Shown here: piece after piece, positions 53,379 through 64,000 of the stretch
How the letters are laid out: the number at the start of each line of letters is the position of its first letter
How positions within the stretch are numbered: the stretch's first letter is position 1
From: Rozella allomycis CSF55
Lineage: Eukaryota > Rozellomycota
Reading direction: 5' to 3'
Assembly (NCBI GenBank): GCA_000442015.1
Contig: KE561054.1
Span: 1-64,000, forward strand
Length of the DNA stretch: 64,000 bases
Position numbers and translations under genes: made by a program
Notes under the pieces: generated by a model
The model's database searches: none
Told to the model about the DNA's origin: nothing
The model's input: only the letters and a program-made list of their open reading frames with translations

Positions 53379-55845
53379 TTAAAATTCGAGTTTTCTGGCG
53401 GCTTTGATTATTTCTGGTTCATGGTTTCCATAAAGCAACTTTGTCCTTGGAGTCATTTGACGCAGAGGAGATGAGCCATTAAACATACCTGAAGGACTCA
53501 TAATGGCCCTAGCAGCATGATTGAATTGTAGAGCTCTGTTTGACTTCATAGGGGACAAATAAATGTTGTGTGAGACTGATATCCTACGAGGAGATTCCAA
53601 ACTACGAAACAGAGGGATTTTGTTGTTTCTTGAAAATTCTGAAATAGAAGATTTAAAGCCCGCCAACTAAGAAGAAAGAAAATAGATTTACTTGTGGCCT
53701 TAATCCATAAATGATGGGCTTTAAAGTTGGAATAAAAATTGTGTTATAGAATCTTATAATATCAACAGAAGGCTCATTTGGTCCCATGTAAACACATCGA
53801 TAGGTCGAGTCCTGGAATTGTGGCTGATCTTTGTAAAGGCAGAGGATTTCCTTGAAGGATTTCTCACAATTCAAGATTTTGCAGACGCCATAAACAATGC
53901 AGATTAAAATTTGGTCTAGATGCCTATTTTTTAGAATAGTTAAACGCGATTCGTTCTCCACAATGTAAATAATCACATCCCATGCACCCTGGACGACTTC
54001 CTTATCCAAAGCTAAGCCAATCGTCCAGAATTGAAGTCGAAGCCATAGAAGCCGAAAAAGCTTTCTAAAAAGAATCTAAAGTAGTAAAATAAGGAACGCA
54101 TTATTACTTGCGTTCTAGTTGGTTTGTTGGCATCAATTTGTTGATTATTCTGATGGCGCGTAATGGCCTCCCCGTAAAGAGCAGGCACGACTTGGGAGAT
54201 AACTGCCAAGGCCTTCTTAGTAGAGGAATTCTCCTTTGACAAATCTTCGGCCGTCATAATAGAGTAGAATGGGGATTTGTCATCCCAAATCGTACTTTCC
54301 AAAGAACGTTCTTCAATCTCCTTTAATCGTTTTATGACAATCCAAGGGAACTTGGAAATTTAGAAAATAAATTCTTACATTCGATTCGCATTTTATAACC
54401 ATTTCAACTAGAACAATGTAATCAATACAAGTGATTTCACAGACTTTAAAAATGTCTGCAGTTGAAAGTGGTTGGACTTCAAAAACAAATCTCACAATCT
54501 CACTACAAATGGCCAACAAGCTGCAATGAAACGTTTTATCGTTGAGCCACGCGCTAAAGTTGTTTTTGCCGCATCTTTCACTCTCTGCTAATACCATCGA
54601 CTCTAGCAAATGAAAGTATAACTTTATGGCAATGTTAACCATCGGGAGCGTGTCTTTTAATTTATCCTTTACACTATAAACGAGAGATGATATTAAAGAT
54701 GAGGGATTTGGTGAACAATGGTTAAAAAATTCATCCAAGCGAATTGATGGAAAATCTTGCCCCTGGTCGATGATTTCATGAATACGATTTTGACATCCGC
54801 CCATGTCTGGAATCAAAACGTGAGTTTTAGCCTTGTTTATCCAACGCGCACTCAATGGCGTGGATGGCATCGACTTTTATTAGTGTTTTGTTTAATTTAC
54901 TTGGAACCCACTAAAACATTCGCTACTTTCTCTCTTGGGTGGCGTGGAGGGTGGATTTATAAACTTTCTTGCATCAATCCTCATTCTCGCATACAATGAC
55001 TGCTCATAAATCCACGAAAGCATTTGTGTCTTTTCAGTCATTGCGATGGCATTGTCTAGAAAGAGGTACTCTAACAAGTCTAAATAAATTTTACTTGTTT
55101 CAATCTCTCTTCCACTAAAGGAAAAATAATTGGAAATTTTTCTTTGCATTCTGATAGATTTTCGTAACGCGCACAAATTTGAATTATTTCTGAAATTTCA
55201 CTTTCGCTGGAAAGGTTTGGTAAATCGTCTTTTAACCCTAAAAAATACTCGTACTTGATAAACAAAGAAATAACATCCAAAGAAATTCCTTTTTCTCCGC
55301 ACTTTCTCCATCTAATAGAGCCTGTAATTGATTAAATCGATGGGTGTGATTCTCACTCTCCTTGTCGAGCTTTTCACACTTTTCTGGGTCAACAAGTTGC
55401 AAAGAAAACAGGAATTCGGAAATCGAAAGATTGGATGCTGCCAATAATTGTTCTAGAGTTATTCCACAGTCATCAACTTCAAAACTCTTCAAATAGACAC
55501 CTACAGAAACCAGAATATTCTAAATCTATTTAAATAAAATGTGTATACGATTTCTTTAATTTTTTCCTGCATTGAATTAATCTTTGCAAGCAAGTCTACC
55601 AAAGGTATTTTTAACTGAGGAATATGCAACTTTACAAACTCTTCAATTCTTTCTTTCAAGTTAATCTTTAGTTTTTTCTGATTCTATATATTTTTAATCA
55701 CTCATCTTACCCTTTCTCCTTCAAAATCATCGTTAACCGGTGTTGTCTTTTTGATAGTACTCTGCTCTGATTTTGGCACGGATAAATAATTATCAGTGTT
55801 TTTTCTTGCATCGTTGTCATCCTTTTCATCTACTTTAGTCGTCAT
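53379..55845 (-). CDS. retinoblastoma-family pocket protein
   Basis: Cell-cycle repressor that binds E2F. About eight exons with introns of 25-32 nt. Rb N domain (VGVYLKSFEVDDCGITLEQL), pocket A (TPLSARWINKAKTH, LDEFFNHCSPNPSSLISSLV, FSAWLNDKTFHCSLLAICSE), pocket B (ILFRKLFRLLWLRLQF, KNRHLDQILICIVYGVCKIL, FYNTIFIPTLKPIIYGL), then a C-terminal region with SP/TP sites typical of CDK targets (NIYLSPMKSNR, MSPSGMFNGSSPLRQMTPRT). Dikarya generally lack Rb and use Whi5-type repressors, so this marks an early-diverging lineage. Confidence 0.9.
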
Positions 55846-55978
55846 TTCAAGCGCGCGGTTTGTTTGAATAAGGAAAAATGAAAAGGCAAGGGTTTATTGT
55901 CATTATACATATTCCTGATAGATCCAATCAAAAAGACTGAAAAATATAATATAGATTATTAGATTTATTTTTGTTGCC

Positions 55979-56812
55979 TTACGATCTTGATGAGCTAGAA
56001 CTGGTAGAATAGGATCGACGACGTCTTGAATCGTTTCTTCCTCTACTATCCCTACGCCCTCTTTCACGGCGTTCTTTTGGCGATTTAGAGCGATCACGAT
56101 AATTGGAGCTACGTCTATGACGAGAACGAGAACGATCCCTAGATTGAGATCGCCCACGAGAGACAGATCGAGAACGTACACTGGATCGTGATCTAGATCT
56201 ACGGTGCTTGCGTTCTACAGGAGGCGAATGTTTCGATGAGCGGGGCCTATATGTATCAATTGTTCTTCCTTGTCTCTCCTTCTTTCTTTGCTCTATTTCT
56301 AGTGCTTTTGCTTTCTCTCTTTCTTCTTTTCTTAAAAGCTGTATTTGTGGATCAAATGAAGCACCTTCTTGAAAATCATCTTTGATTCCTAAAGCAGCCT
56401 TCCACTTGGCATCCTCAACTTGCTTCGCTTCTGTCTGCTCATGGATTTGGTGATCCAACAATCTAATTTATCATTAAATTTGGTTAAATTACTCTCTTGG
56501 ATCGATTTCGTGGGTCATTTCCTCTTTTTGAAGTTCCTTTCGTCTTGCGTCCACAAACTCTTCTATTTGTTCTTCAGAATACATTCCCTTCTCTTGCAAT
56601 TCAAGTCTCAATTCCATACACTTCACTTCAACTTGTCGTTTCCTTTGGTGCTCCAAAATTCCTTGGTCTACTTTTCTATACAGTCTTGGCGCTTCACTAT
56701 GTTCGTCATAGTTAACTTTCGACTGCTTAGTTTTTATATGTGACAAATTTCTCTGTATGTATCCATTTGTTCCTGACCCTCTGGGGGTGGGTAAACCTAT
56801 TCCATTGTACAT
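55979..56812 (-). CDS. CWC21: CWC21/SRRM2-like spliceosome protein with RS tail
   Basis: Two exons with a 30-nt intron, 267 aa. The N-terminus MYNGIGLPTPRGSGTNGYIQ is the invariant start of SRRM2/Cwc21, which contacts PRP8 and the 5' splice site region in the active spliceosome. The cwf21 helix follows (RKRQVEVKCMELRLELQEKG ... IEEFVDARRKEL). The C-terminal third is Arg/Ser dipeptide-rich (RRSRSRSSVRSRSVSRGRSQ). It lies directly upstream of Rb on the same strand. Confidence 0.92.
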
Positions 56813-56954
56813 CCTTCACAAGCAAAAATTCCAGAAATATTACATTTTATGAACCAAAATAAACCAAAGCTTTACATTGACTTATACTTGGAATTTGTAA
56901 TTAATTGAATCAATAAATAATTTGTTTTTAATTTTTTTACTTTCCAAAATTCAA

Positions 56955-58123
56955 ATGTCTTCATCAACTCCAAAGTTAAAGCCCCCGACTAGAACTACAA
57001 AAACAAATCAAAAATTAGTTGTATTTCCAGAAGAACCTGAACCATCCATTGAAAAGGAAAAGGAAATCTCTGAGACAATTCAACCTCTTCATCTTAGAAG
57101 AGTGAGTGCTTACTGTATAGCAAAGTAATTTACGTTTTTTACATTTTTAAGTTCAATTGACCTGACAAAAGTGAGAGAGCTTTTGGAAAGCAGACGGAAA
57201 TCTCTTGATATACAAACACGTCGAATTGATGAGGTACTTTATTGTCCATTCTTCCCAGGACTTTTATCTTACTTTACTCTTTTGATGAATGATAACTTTA
57301 GTGAAACCGACCGACTTATTCCCGAGCCAGAGTTTTTTCCTGAATCTAAACCAGAATTCAAAGATATGAATGGGAAAGTAGATGAAGGCGATTTATTTAT
57401 ATTTGATTACGGTGTTATTGTTTTCTGGGGCCTAAGTGAATCAGAAGAACGCTCAATCCTTAAGGAATTAGATCCATTTTGCATTGAAGCTCTACCAACG
57501 AAAGATATTGAAGTCGAGACTTTAAAATATAGATATGACGCTATAAATACACCAAGGATATTTGACGATATTATAACTTTAAAATTCAATATGTATATGG
57601 TTAAGCTATCCATTTCTCATGCTATTGCGCAATCTGTAAAGTTATCTGTTTTTGAAGAACTCATTGATGAAACAATAAATTCCACGCAGATAATTCCTCA
57701 ACAAATGGCGGAAACTGGAAAAGTCCAGATGTCTCGCAAGGCTATTACCAAAAAGATCGGGCAATTGTTTGTAATGAGAATTCATGTCAATCTTGTGTCT
57801 AACGTTTTAGGTATTTTTATATTTGGCATATAATTTCTAGACACCCCTGAGCTTTTTTGGGCCGAGCCAAAGTGGGATCCCACATATAAAGCATCCAGGG
57901 CATATCTTGAAGTAGGCCAGCGCGTTGAAGTGCTTAATCAAAGAACAGCCGTTATATCTGACCTTTTAGAAGTACTAAAGGATCATCTTACAAGTCGGCA
58001 AGGTAAATGGCAGTTTGACTTGTCAAAGGCGAAATTTTAGAAATTATTGTTATTGCCTTGATTGTTATTGAAATCATTCTAGGGATCATAATGATTATAA
58101 TAGAAAGTAGAAATGTAAAATAA
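56955..58123 (+). CDS. RMD1: RMD1/RMND1-family (DUF155) protein
   Basis: Four exons (introns 27, 30 and 26 nt), 361 aa. Family blocks: LRRVSAYCIA, RIDEVLYC, DLFIFDYGVIVFWGLSESEE, NTPRIFDDIITLK, KLSISHAIAQSVKLSVFEEL, PELFWAEPKWDPTYKASRAY, VLNQRTAVISDLLEVLKDHL, and a C-terminal transmembrane helix (EIIVIALIVIEIILGIIMII). RMD1-type proteins are mitochondrial-inner-membrane or cytosolic relatives needed for translation or meiosis in other species. There is no obvious mitochondrial leader (MSSSTPKLKPPTRTTKTNQK is basic and Ser/Thr-rich). Confidence 0.88.
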
Positions 58124-58143
58124 ACATTTGAAATTTCAAAATT

Positions 58144-58885
<742 letters not shown>

Positions 58886-58909
58886 AATAAAAAGGATTGC
58901 AAAACTATT

Positions 58910-60521
58910 TTAATCCATAACATTATAATTTATTTCTGAGTTCGGGGTATCAAGTAATGAAACATCTGCGTTGCCCTCTGTAAGCCTTTGTTCATTTTCA
59001 GATATTGACAAGGCCAATGCTAATTGAAGCTCAAAGTCTAATTCATCAGGTGTAACAGACTTTTTCTCATCCACTTCCGGTGACTTTCTTGATTTAGTTT
59101 CATCAATGGGCAGGTAATCATCATCATCTTCCAAAAGTTTGGAGAAGAAGTTTTTCGATTTTTCAAGAATTTGACTAAACGCTCCTTTTGGTGAAACTGA
59201 TTTATCTTTTAAGGAAAGGTTGGAATTGATTGAATTTGATCGCGACAATTGATGCATTTGACGCTCCTTCAATTCTGCGTGATAAATTTCTTCAAACACG
59301 CTCACATTACTTTATTGAAGCTTAAAAAAATATTTTACTCTTTATAAATATCTTCTGTAAGATTTGAAAAGGAGTGAAAATTTATCTTTTCGATAAATTC
59401 AATGGCTCCTTTCATGGTTGTTAAATAATAGGCGTTCTCTTCAATCAGCCTGGATGGATGTCTAAATCTTGAAATAAAATTGATATTCGAAACTATTTTA
59501 GGGGGATTTCCTTTTATGACAATATATATTAACATTGGCATGAAATCATCAGCCCCAGATGAAATGCTGTAACGTTTTATTATTTCATAAATAAAATACG
59601 ATATCCATTTACCATAAATAATTTTGCAGCAATTAAGCAGACAAGTTAACTTATCCTTTGGTGCATGATATAGTTCCATTTTTTGCAATTCTAAGAATGA
59701 CACGACGTAAGATAAATACCTTGACATGCAATTTGACATTCTTTTTCGTCACATATATAATTTATATCTAAATGTTTAAAATCAATCCATTGATGAATAT
59801 ACACTTTCCTATATATTTGTTCATCTTGTAAAGAATCCTGGCTTCGTAGAGGAGAGAATACTCTAATCATGGTTAAATTTCGTAATTACCGCGAATATAT
59901 TTTGGAAACTACAAGTTTTTCGACATAATCTTTAGATTGGTCGACTAGTATCTCATCTGTATTCCAGCAAGGTTGTTCGTCCATTTTACCCCAGATAAAC
60001 TAGAAACTTAAACAGAACTATGTACGTCTAAAAATTGTTTAAGAACATGCTTTTGCTCATCAACGCTTAAATTTCTTCGATAAAATTCTCTGAGTAACCT
60101 AAATCACAAAGAATTGAATTCATTACGACTTAATGTATCGTGCAATCATAATAGATCCAGGAGAGTTCAAAATGGATATAAAATTTTCAAAGGTCATCTT
60201 TTTTGTATTTGTATTTATAACATTTGAATTATCTTGAAAAAACGCGTTAAAATCCCTTTTAATGGGTGAAGAAGGGGACTGCTCCAGTCCCAAAGTCCCT
60301 TGTTCATGGACGTCTTGGTCTTTTTCTGTCTTTTTGAACATATCCAATAAATGCTGTGACACAGATCTTTTAAGACCAACGCTGCCATCAAAGAACGAAG
60401 AAACATCATTATGACCCCTACTGGGACTAAAGGGCCGAGGAGTAGAATTATTTGAGACAGAAGAATTCACAGTATCATTTTCATTGTGGTCTGGGAATAT
60501 TTCGCTGTCTTTGGGTTCCAT
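58910..60521 (-). CDS. VPS9-domain Rab5-type GEF with a UIM-like motif
   Basis: Six exons (introns 26-29 nt), 490 aa. The N-terminal third is Ser-rich and disordered. The helical bundle begins LLREFYRRNLSVDEQKHVLK, then IYRKVYIHQWIDFKHLDINY and the VPS9 core: APKDKLTCLLNCCKIIYGKW, GADDFMPMLIYIVIKGNPPK, SNINFISRFRHPSRLIEENA, YYLTTMKGAIEFIEKI. The catalytic Asp and Tyr regions are present. A C-terminal DELDFELQLALALSISENEQ is a good ubiquitin-interacting motif, so ubiquitin-regulated endosomal Rab5/Rab21 activation as in Rabex-5 or yeast Vps9 is likely. Confidence 0.88.
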
Positions 60522-60704
60522 TCAGGAAAAATCCTGGTGGATAACAAAAGCGATTGAGGGGCAATAAAAAGACAATAGTCACGAAATACTGCAGATTGTC
60601 GCATTATACTTAGCATTAATAATCATGGAGGAAGATTAATACAGAAGAGTGACGCATTGAATTGATTGTTACTCCCCATTTTTTAATTAAAATTATTTAT
60701 TAAG

Positions 60705-61736
60705 TCAAAACTTGTAATCTTTTTCTGTGCTGTAAGTAAATAAACTTAGTAAATAAACTATATACGAGGAAACTGAAATCATCGGCAATACCCTAAAATC
60801 ACGTTGTAAAAGAAACACAAATCTGTCCAGATATTCACTAGAGGTTTTGTCAGTCAGTATTTTTCGATATACACAATCATCTCTTTGTGCTAGAGTTTTA
60901 TTTCCCTTTTTATTAATATCTTGGAAATACCAAATATCGGGCGGGTAAAGTCTTCCGCTGTTTTCTTTCAAGAAATACTCTGTGTATTCGTTTGCTTTTT
61001 CACTGTCACTTAAAATAAGAACATCTATGCCTTTTAAGGACGAAAAATCCTTGACGTTATCTTCGCTGTTAAACATTACGATGTCAGATGATAATCTTTC
61101 AATAGCGTTTAACTTTTGCAAAATTAGACTCTCGAATTCCGAGCAAGGACTAACTATTCCAACTTTCTTATGCCTAAGGCATATAGCAGTCCCGACAACA
61201 TAATCATACAGCTTTACAAATGAGCTGAAATATCTATCAGGAAATATATGGTGCAAACCGTGATAGTTAAAGTCCACAAAAAACCAATTATTATCCACTC
61301 TAATCTTCTTATCTTTCTGATGATTCGAATCCTCGCCACCATTAATACCATTAACAACGGTTTTCAAAATGACAAAACAAATTACTATTATGAATGTGGA
61401 GTCCCATAAAAGATCCTTAAATATCCAAAAAAATATCATCTGGCCGAAAATTTGGCAGATAGCATCAAATGTAAGTCCAAATTTAAAGTTAAAATCTTTG
61501 AATTTGTCGTTGAATGATAGCCTCCTGTTGTAAAACCAATGATGGACGTTATGCGCGAAAGCCAACCGGCGAAGTTGTTTTATCTGTGACGAATGAAGAA
61601 TGTGAATTAGATGATGTAACAAGTCGAACACGATGGATCCAAAAATGAAACAAGCTAAACCAAATAACAGTTGCTCAAAGTAGACCTTTGAAAGAAAAAA
61701 TATCGACGTAACGGGAACGTAGTTTAAAGATCTCAT
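60705..61736 (-). CDS. membrane fatty-acid hydroxylase/sterol-desaturase-type protein with an extra C-terminal domain
   Basis: Single exon, 343 aa. Histidine boxes of the diiron hydroxylase superfamily are in order: HHLIHILH, HNVHH (AFAHNVHHWFYN), and HGLHH (FNYHGLHHIFPDRYF), between hydrophobic segments (LLFGLACFIFGSIVFDLLHH, WDSTFIIVICFVILKTVV). The C-terminal ~150 residues (IVSPCSEFESLILQKLNAIE, GIDVLILSDSEKANEY, GRLYPPDIWYFQDINKK) form a soluble domain I cannot assign. It is intronless among intron-rich neighbours. Substrate unknown; a lipid is likely. Confidence 0.75.
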   Translation of the reverse strand: MRSLNYVPVTSIFFLSKVYFEQLLFGLACFIFGSIVFDLLHHLIHILHSSQIKQLRRLAFAHNVHHWFYNRRLSFNDKFKDFNFKFGLTFDAICQIFGQMIFFWIFKDLLWDSTFIIVICFVILKTVVNGINGGEDSNHQKDKKIRVDNNWFFVDFNYHGLHHIFPDRYFSSFVKLYDYVVGTAICLRHKKVGIVSPCSEFESLILQKLNAIERLSSDIVMFNSEDNVKDFSSLKGIDVLILSDSEKANEYTEYFLKENSGRLYPPDIWYFQDINKKGNKTLAQRDDCVYRKILTDKTSSEYLDRFVFLLQRDFRVLPMISVSSYIVYLLSLFTYSTEKDYKF

Positions 61737-61911
61737 AGAAAAAAGATTAATACCCTGGTAGGTTGTTTGATTGTATATATTAATGGCGACCCAAACTGTA
61801 TCAATAGATCAATGACTATTTTCTTCCAAAATTTACAATTGATATTTTTTTGATTAATTAAAATGCAAACTTTATTATATAACAATAGAAAGCCCGCCTG
61901 TTTATTAATTA

Positions 61912-63262
61912 TTATCGCAAATTGAAAATAAGTCTCATCTTTTCCAACTCTATAGAGGAAATTTCTAAATGATTGAGAGTTTTTTTCAATTTTTTCCACA
62001 TTTCTTGTTCGGAGCTATGAAGAAGCAAAGAGTTGTATTGGACATCTTTGCGCTCCAGCTTTTGAATTAAAGCATCGTGCAATTTCAATTCAGAGAGCAA
62101 CTTTTGCTTTAGTTTAGCGATACCATTGGCGCATTCTTTTGAAATAGCTTGGTAAAGCTTGGGGAGGTCACAACCCCAGAGAAAAAACATTTTATTTATA
62201 ACTCTTTCAGGCGTTTTAGGTACTTCTTGTAAATGAACATAATTATGTTTTAATAATTTGTATAGTCTTTCTCGTACGTCTTTATTTGGCATCATCGAAT
62301 ATTTCGATACCTAAGTGGCGCATATTTTGGAAAATTACTTGTTTCTCTTCAAGGTAGCCCTTATCAAGCAAAACCCTTATCATTCGAACCGATAACGAAT
62401 CGAATTTGCTATTTATGACACCAAGGGCAAATTTCTTTTTGAGATATTCTTGCCCGAATGTTACATTTATTATATAGACTCCACCCCCGCTGCGATCAAT
62501 CATTTTTAAAAAAGGTGTGTTTTCATGGCAAAGATGGGCAAGAAGATCTTCAAGTTTGTCAACCAACTTGAACTGCTTTTCGTTCTTACAATGCACTCGG
62601 ATTTGGTCATAAGATATACTTCCTTGATCTAGTTATCGAAGAATTGTTACTTCCGATGGATCCTTTTGAGTACAGTAGATTTACAATGGATCTCATTAAG
62701 CCCATGTCGCTGAGTCTCTCTTCAACTGACTTTACTAATTCTTCGAGAAAAACATAATCATCTAAGCAGGAATATTCAACTGCAACATATTCTACATTCT
62801 CTAATACCACGCCCACTCCCTTCTTGGTAATTCGATCGTCTGCATTCTCCAAACTTCTCTTCTTGGATAATTCCTCTTTCAAATCCTCCCTGTCATCATC
62901 AAGATCCAATTTTGCTGTAAAAATTTTAAGAATTCCAGTTTTAAGTAATCTCTCAAGTGCATTTTTATCATCTTCCACTTTGGCAAGAGGAACCCTGTGG
63001 TTTACAAAAACATTCAAAAGCAGCTTATATTCCTTTAATTACTAAATTTTATATTTACTTCATTACCAAATATTTTTCTGACTATAGATAAATACAAAGG
63101 TATACGAACCCTTTGCAAACACCTTTCAGTATTCCAGCTAAAGTCCATATTTAGTAACTCATGTTGAAATAAAGGCACCATAAAAATGTATTTATCCTTT
63201 GAGAAAGTATTCAAGGACGCGACTTCTTTTCCAAAATGCTGCTCGAGGAGGAATTTTTGCAT
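61912..63262 (-). CDS. RPC82: RNA polymerase III subunit RPC3 (RPC82)
   Basis: Pol III-specific winged-helix subunit needed for initiation. Four exons, introns 26, 22 and 28 nt, 424 aa. MQKFLLEQHFGKEVASLNTF start, winged-helix segments (VRIPLYLSIVRKIFGNEV; DSLSVRMIRVLLDKGYLEEK), and the conserved stretch KQVSKYSMMPNKDVRERLYK then LLKHNYVHLQEVPKTPER. The C-terminus is coiled coil. The 22-nt intron (62629-62650) and the 28-nt intron before SKYSMMPNKD are both required for the family frame. Confidence 0.88.
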
Positions 63263-63329
63263 TTTGGAATTTCCTGTAAAAACAAGAATAAAAGACAACG
63301 ATTGAAATTTTATGTTTTTTATTTATAGT

Positions 63330-64000
63330 CTATAGATATTTCGATTTAATAAGTTTGAATACAGTTTCAATGATTACTACTATTCCAATGTAGTAAACGC
63401 AATAAAAAATCATGTATATTTTTCTAATGCCAAAAAATGTAATTAAAACAGAAAATATCATAATTAGAATTTTGTTTGCTTTTGAGAATCTTTATGAAGA
63501 GCCTTTGGCCTAGCTTACCTTTGAGACTTCCTCATTATATGGCAAAGTCCTATGAAAACAAGTGAAAACATTGGTTTGTGGTCATGGAATGATATCCATG
63601 ATGCTGACAAGTTCCTAATCCAAACGGAAAGAACAACGCCATTTAATAATGCCACAAATGTGAATAAATATAGAAAAATATTCGCGTGTCCCGTCTAAAA
63701 ATTTCAACTTCATTAATTACTTTTTCAAAAGGAATCGGTGCAAATAAGAATCCCAGATACGATAACACAATTGAATATTGATAGGGAGCAAGAAATGCAA
63801 CGGCGAATTGAACAATCATCGAAATCGTGTGTCTACTTTTAAAAACTTTCAATTTTTTAATATAATGAGATATTTTGGATATAAATTGAATAATTTGCAT
63901 TACAGCCAAGGATAATCCTACACACACGAAACAGAGAATACAAGAAAGCATAAATGGAACATTAGCACCAAATAGGAAATCACTTTCAGGTGATACATAG
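63330..64000 (-). CDS. polytopic membrane protein, 5' end outside the window
   Basis: Three exons inside the window (introns 26 and 29 nt), running off the right edge. At least six hydrophobic segments: SCILCFVCVGLSLAV, TISMIVQFAVAFLAPY, SIVLSYLGFLFAPIPF, IFLYLFTFVALLNGVVLSVW, KPMFSLVFIGLCHIM and IYMIFYCVYYIGIVVIIETV. The join FEK|TGHANIFLYL removes a 26-nt intron; without it the frame stops. The last exon ends LIKSKYL. I do not recognise the family; a lipid or GPI biosynthesis enzyme is possible but unproven. Confidence 0.6.

Overview
This is a eukaryotic nuclear window from a very compact, AT-rich, intron-dense genome. The gene set points to an early-diverging fungus or fungus-like parasite of the Rozella/Opisthosporidia kind. 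It has fungal-type housekeeping genes plus genes that budding yeasts and most Dikarya lost: an Rb pocket protein, an MLL/Trithorax-type PHD-FYR-SET methyltransferase, a DEK-like protein, UBR7 and USB1. It also has decayed Crinkler-type effector sequence. The organism is my inference; the compactness and intron structure are read directly. Introns are almost all 25-31 nt (GT..AG). I placed each one by restoring the reading frame and family alignment, and the spliced coding lengths I summed all came out divisible by three.

Layout. 0.3-5 kb: RAD51 (-), mitochondrial ribosomal protein uL1 (+), an unknown ORF (+), LUC7 (-). 5-14.5 kb: MLL/Trithorax-like methyltransferase (+), a MEA1-like protein (+), RER1 (+), DEK-like (-), FKBP12 (+), GET1 (-), USB1 (+) with a partial second copy, a glycosyltransferase (-), tRNA-Val(AAC). 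14.6-22.5 kb: PRP8 (-). 22.7-28.8 kb: a signal-peptide P-loop GTPase (-), an SF1 helicase (-), a VIT/CCC1 transporter (+). 28.8-34.4 kb: a GBF1/GEA-type Arf-GEF (-) and an LRR-like protein (-). 34.4-40 kb: an accessory island of degenerate, repeated pieces (midasin-like, LRR, Crinkler-like, a Mutator-like transposase, a copia-gag-like piece, short tandem repeats, a perfect palindrome), cut by many single-N joins. 40-64 kb: UBR7 (-), a type II P-type ATPase (+), RAN (-), mitochondrial OBG GTPase (-), a small unknown protein (+), NFS1 (-), RPS2 (+), INCENP (-), SmE (+), Rb pocket protein (-), CWC21/SRRM2-like (-), RMD1/DUF155 (+), RAB2 (+), VPS9-domain GEF (-), fatty-acid hydroxylase-like protein (-), RPC3/RPC82 (-), and a truncated polytopic membrane protein (-).

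The most interesting signal is in the introns. At six positions (three in PRP8, three in the P-type ATPase) the intron is not one ~28-nt unit. It is a head-to-tail array of two or four units, each with its own GTAN start and AG end and with no nucleotide between them (AG directly followed by GT). In two arrays the units are clearly duplicates of each other. This looks like tandem intron duplication giving zero-length-exon or recursive-splicing arrays of minimal introns. Five genes in the window (PRP8, LUC7, SmE, CWC21-like, USB1) act in or on the spliceosome.

Most of the 21 single N bases sit between near-identical flanking copies. They look like joins of overlapping, heterozygous contig ends, so local duplications next to an N should not be read as real paralogues.
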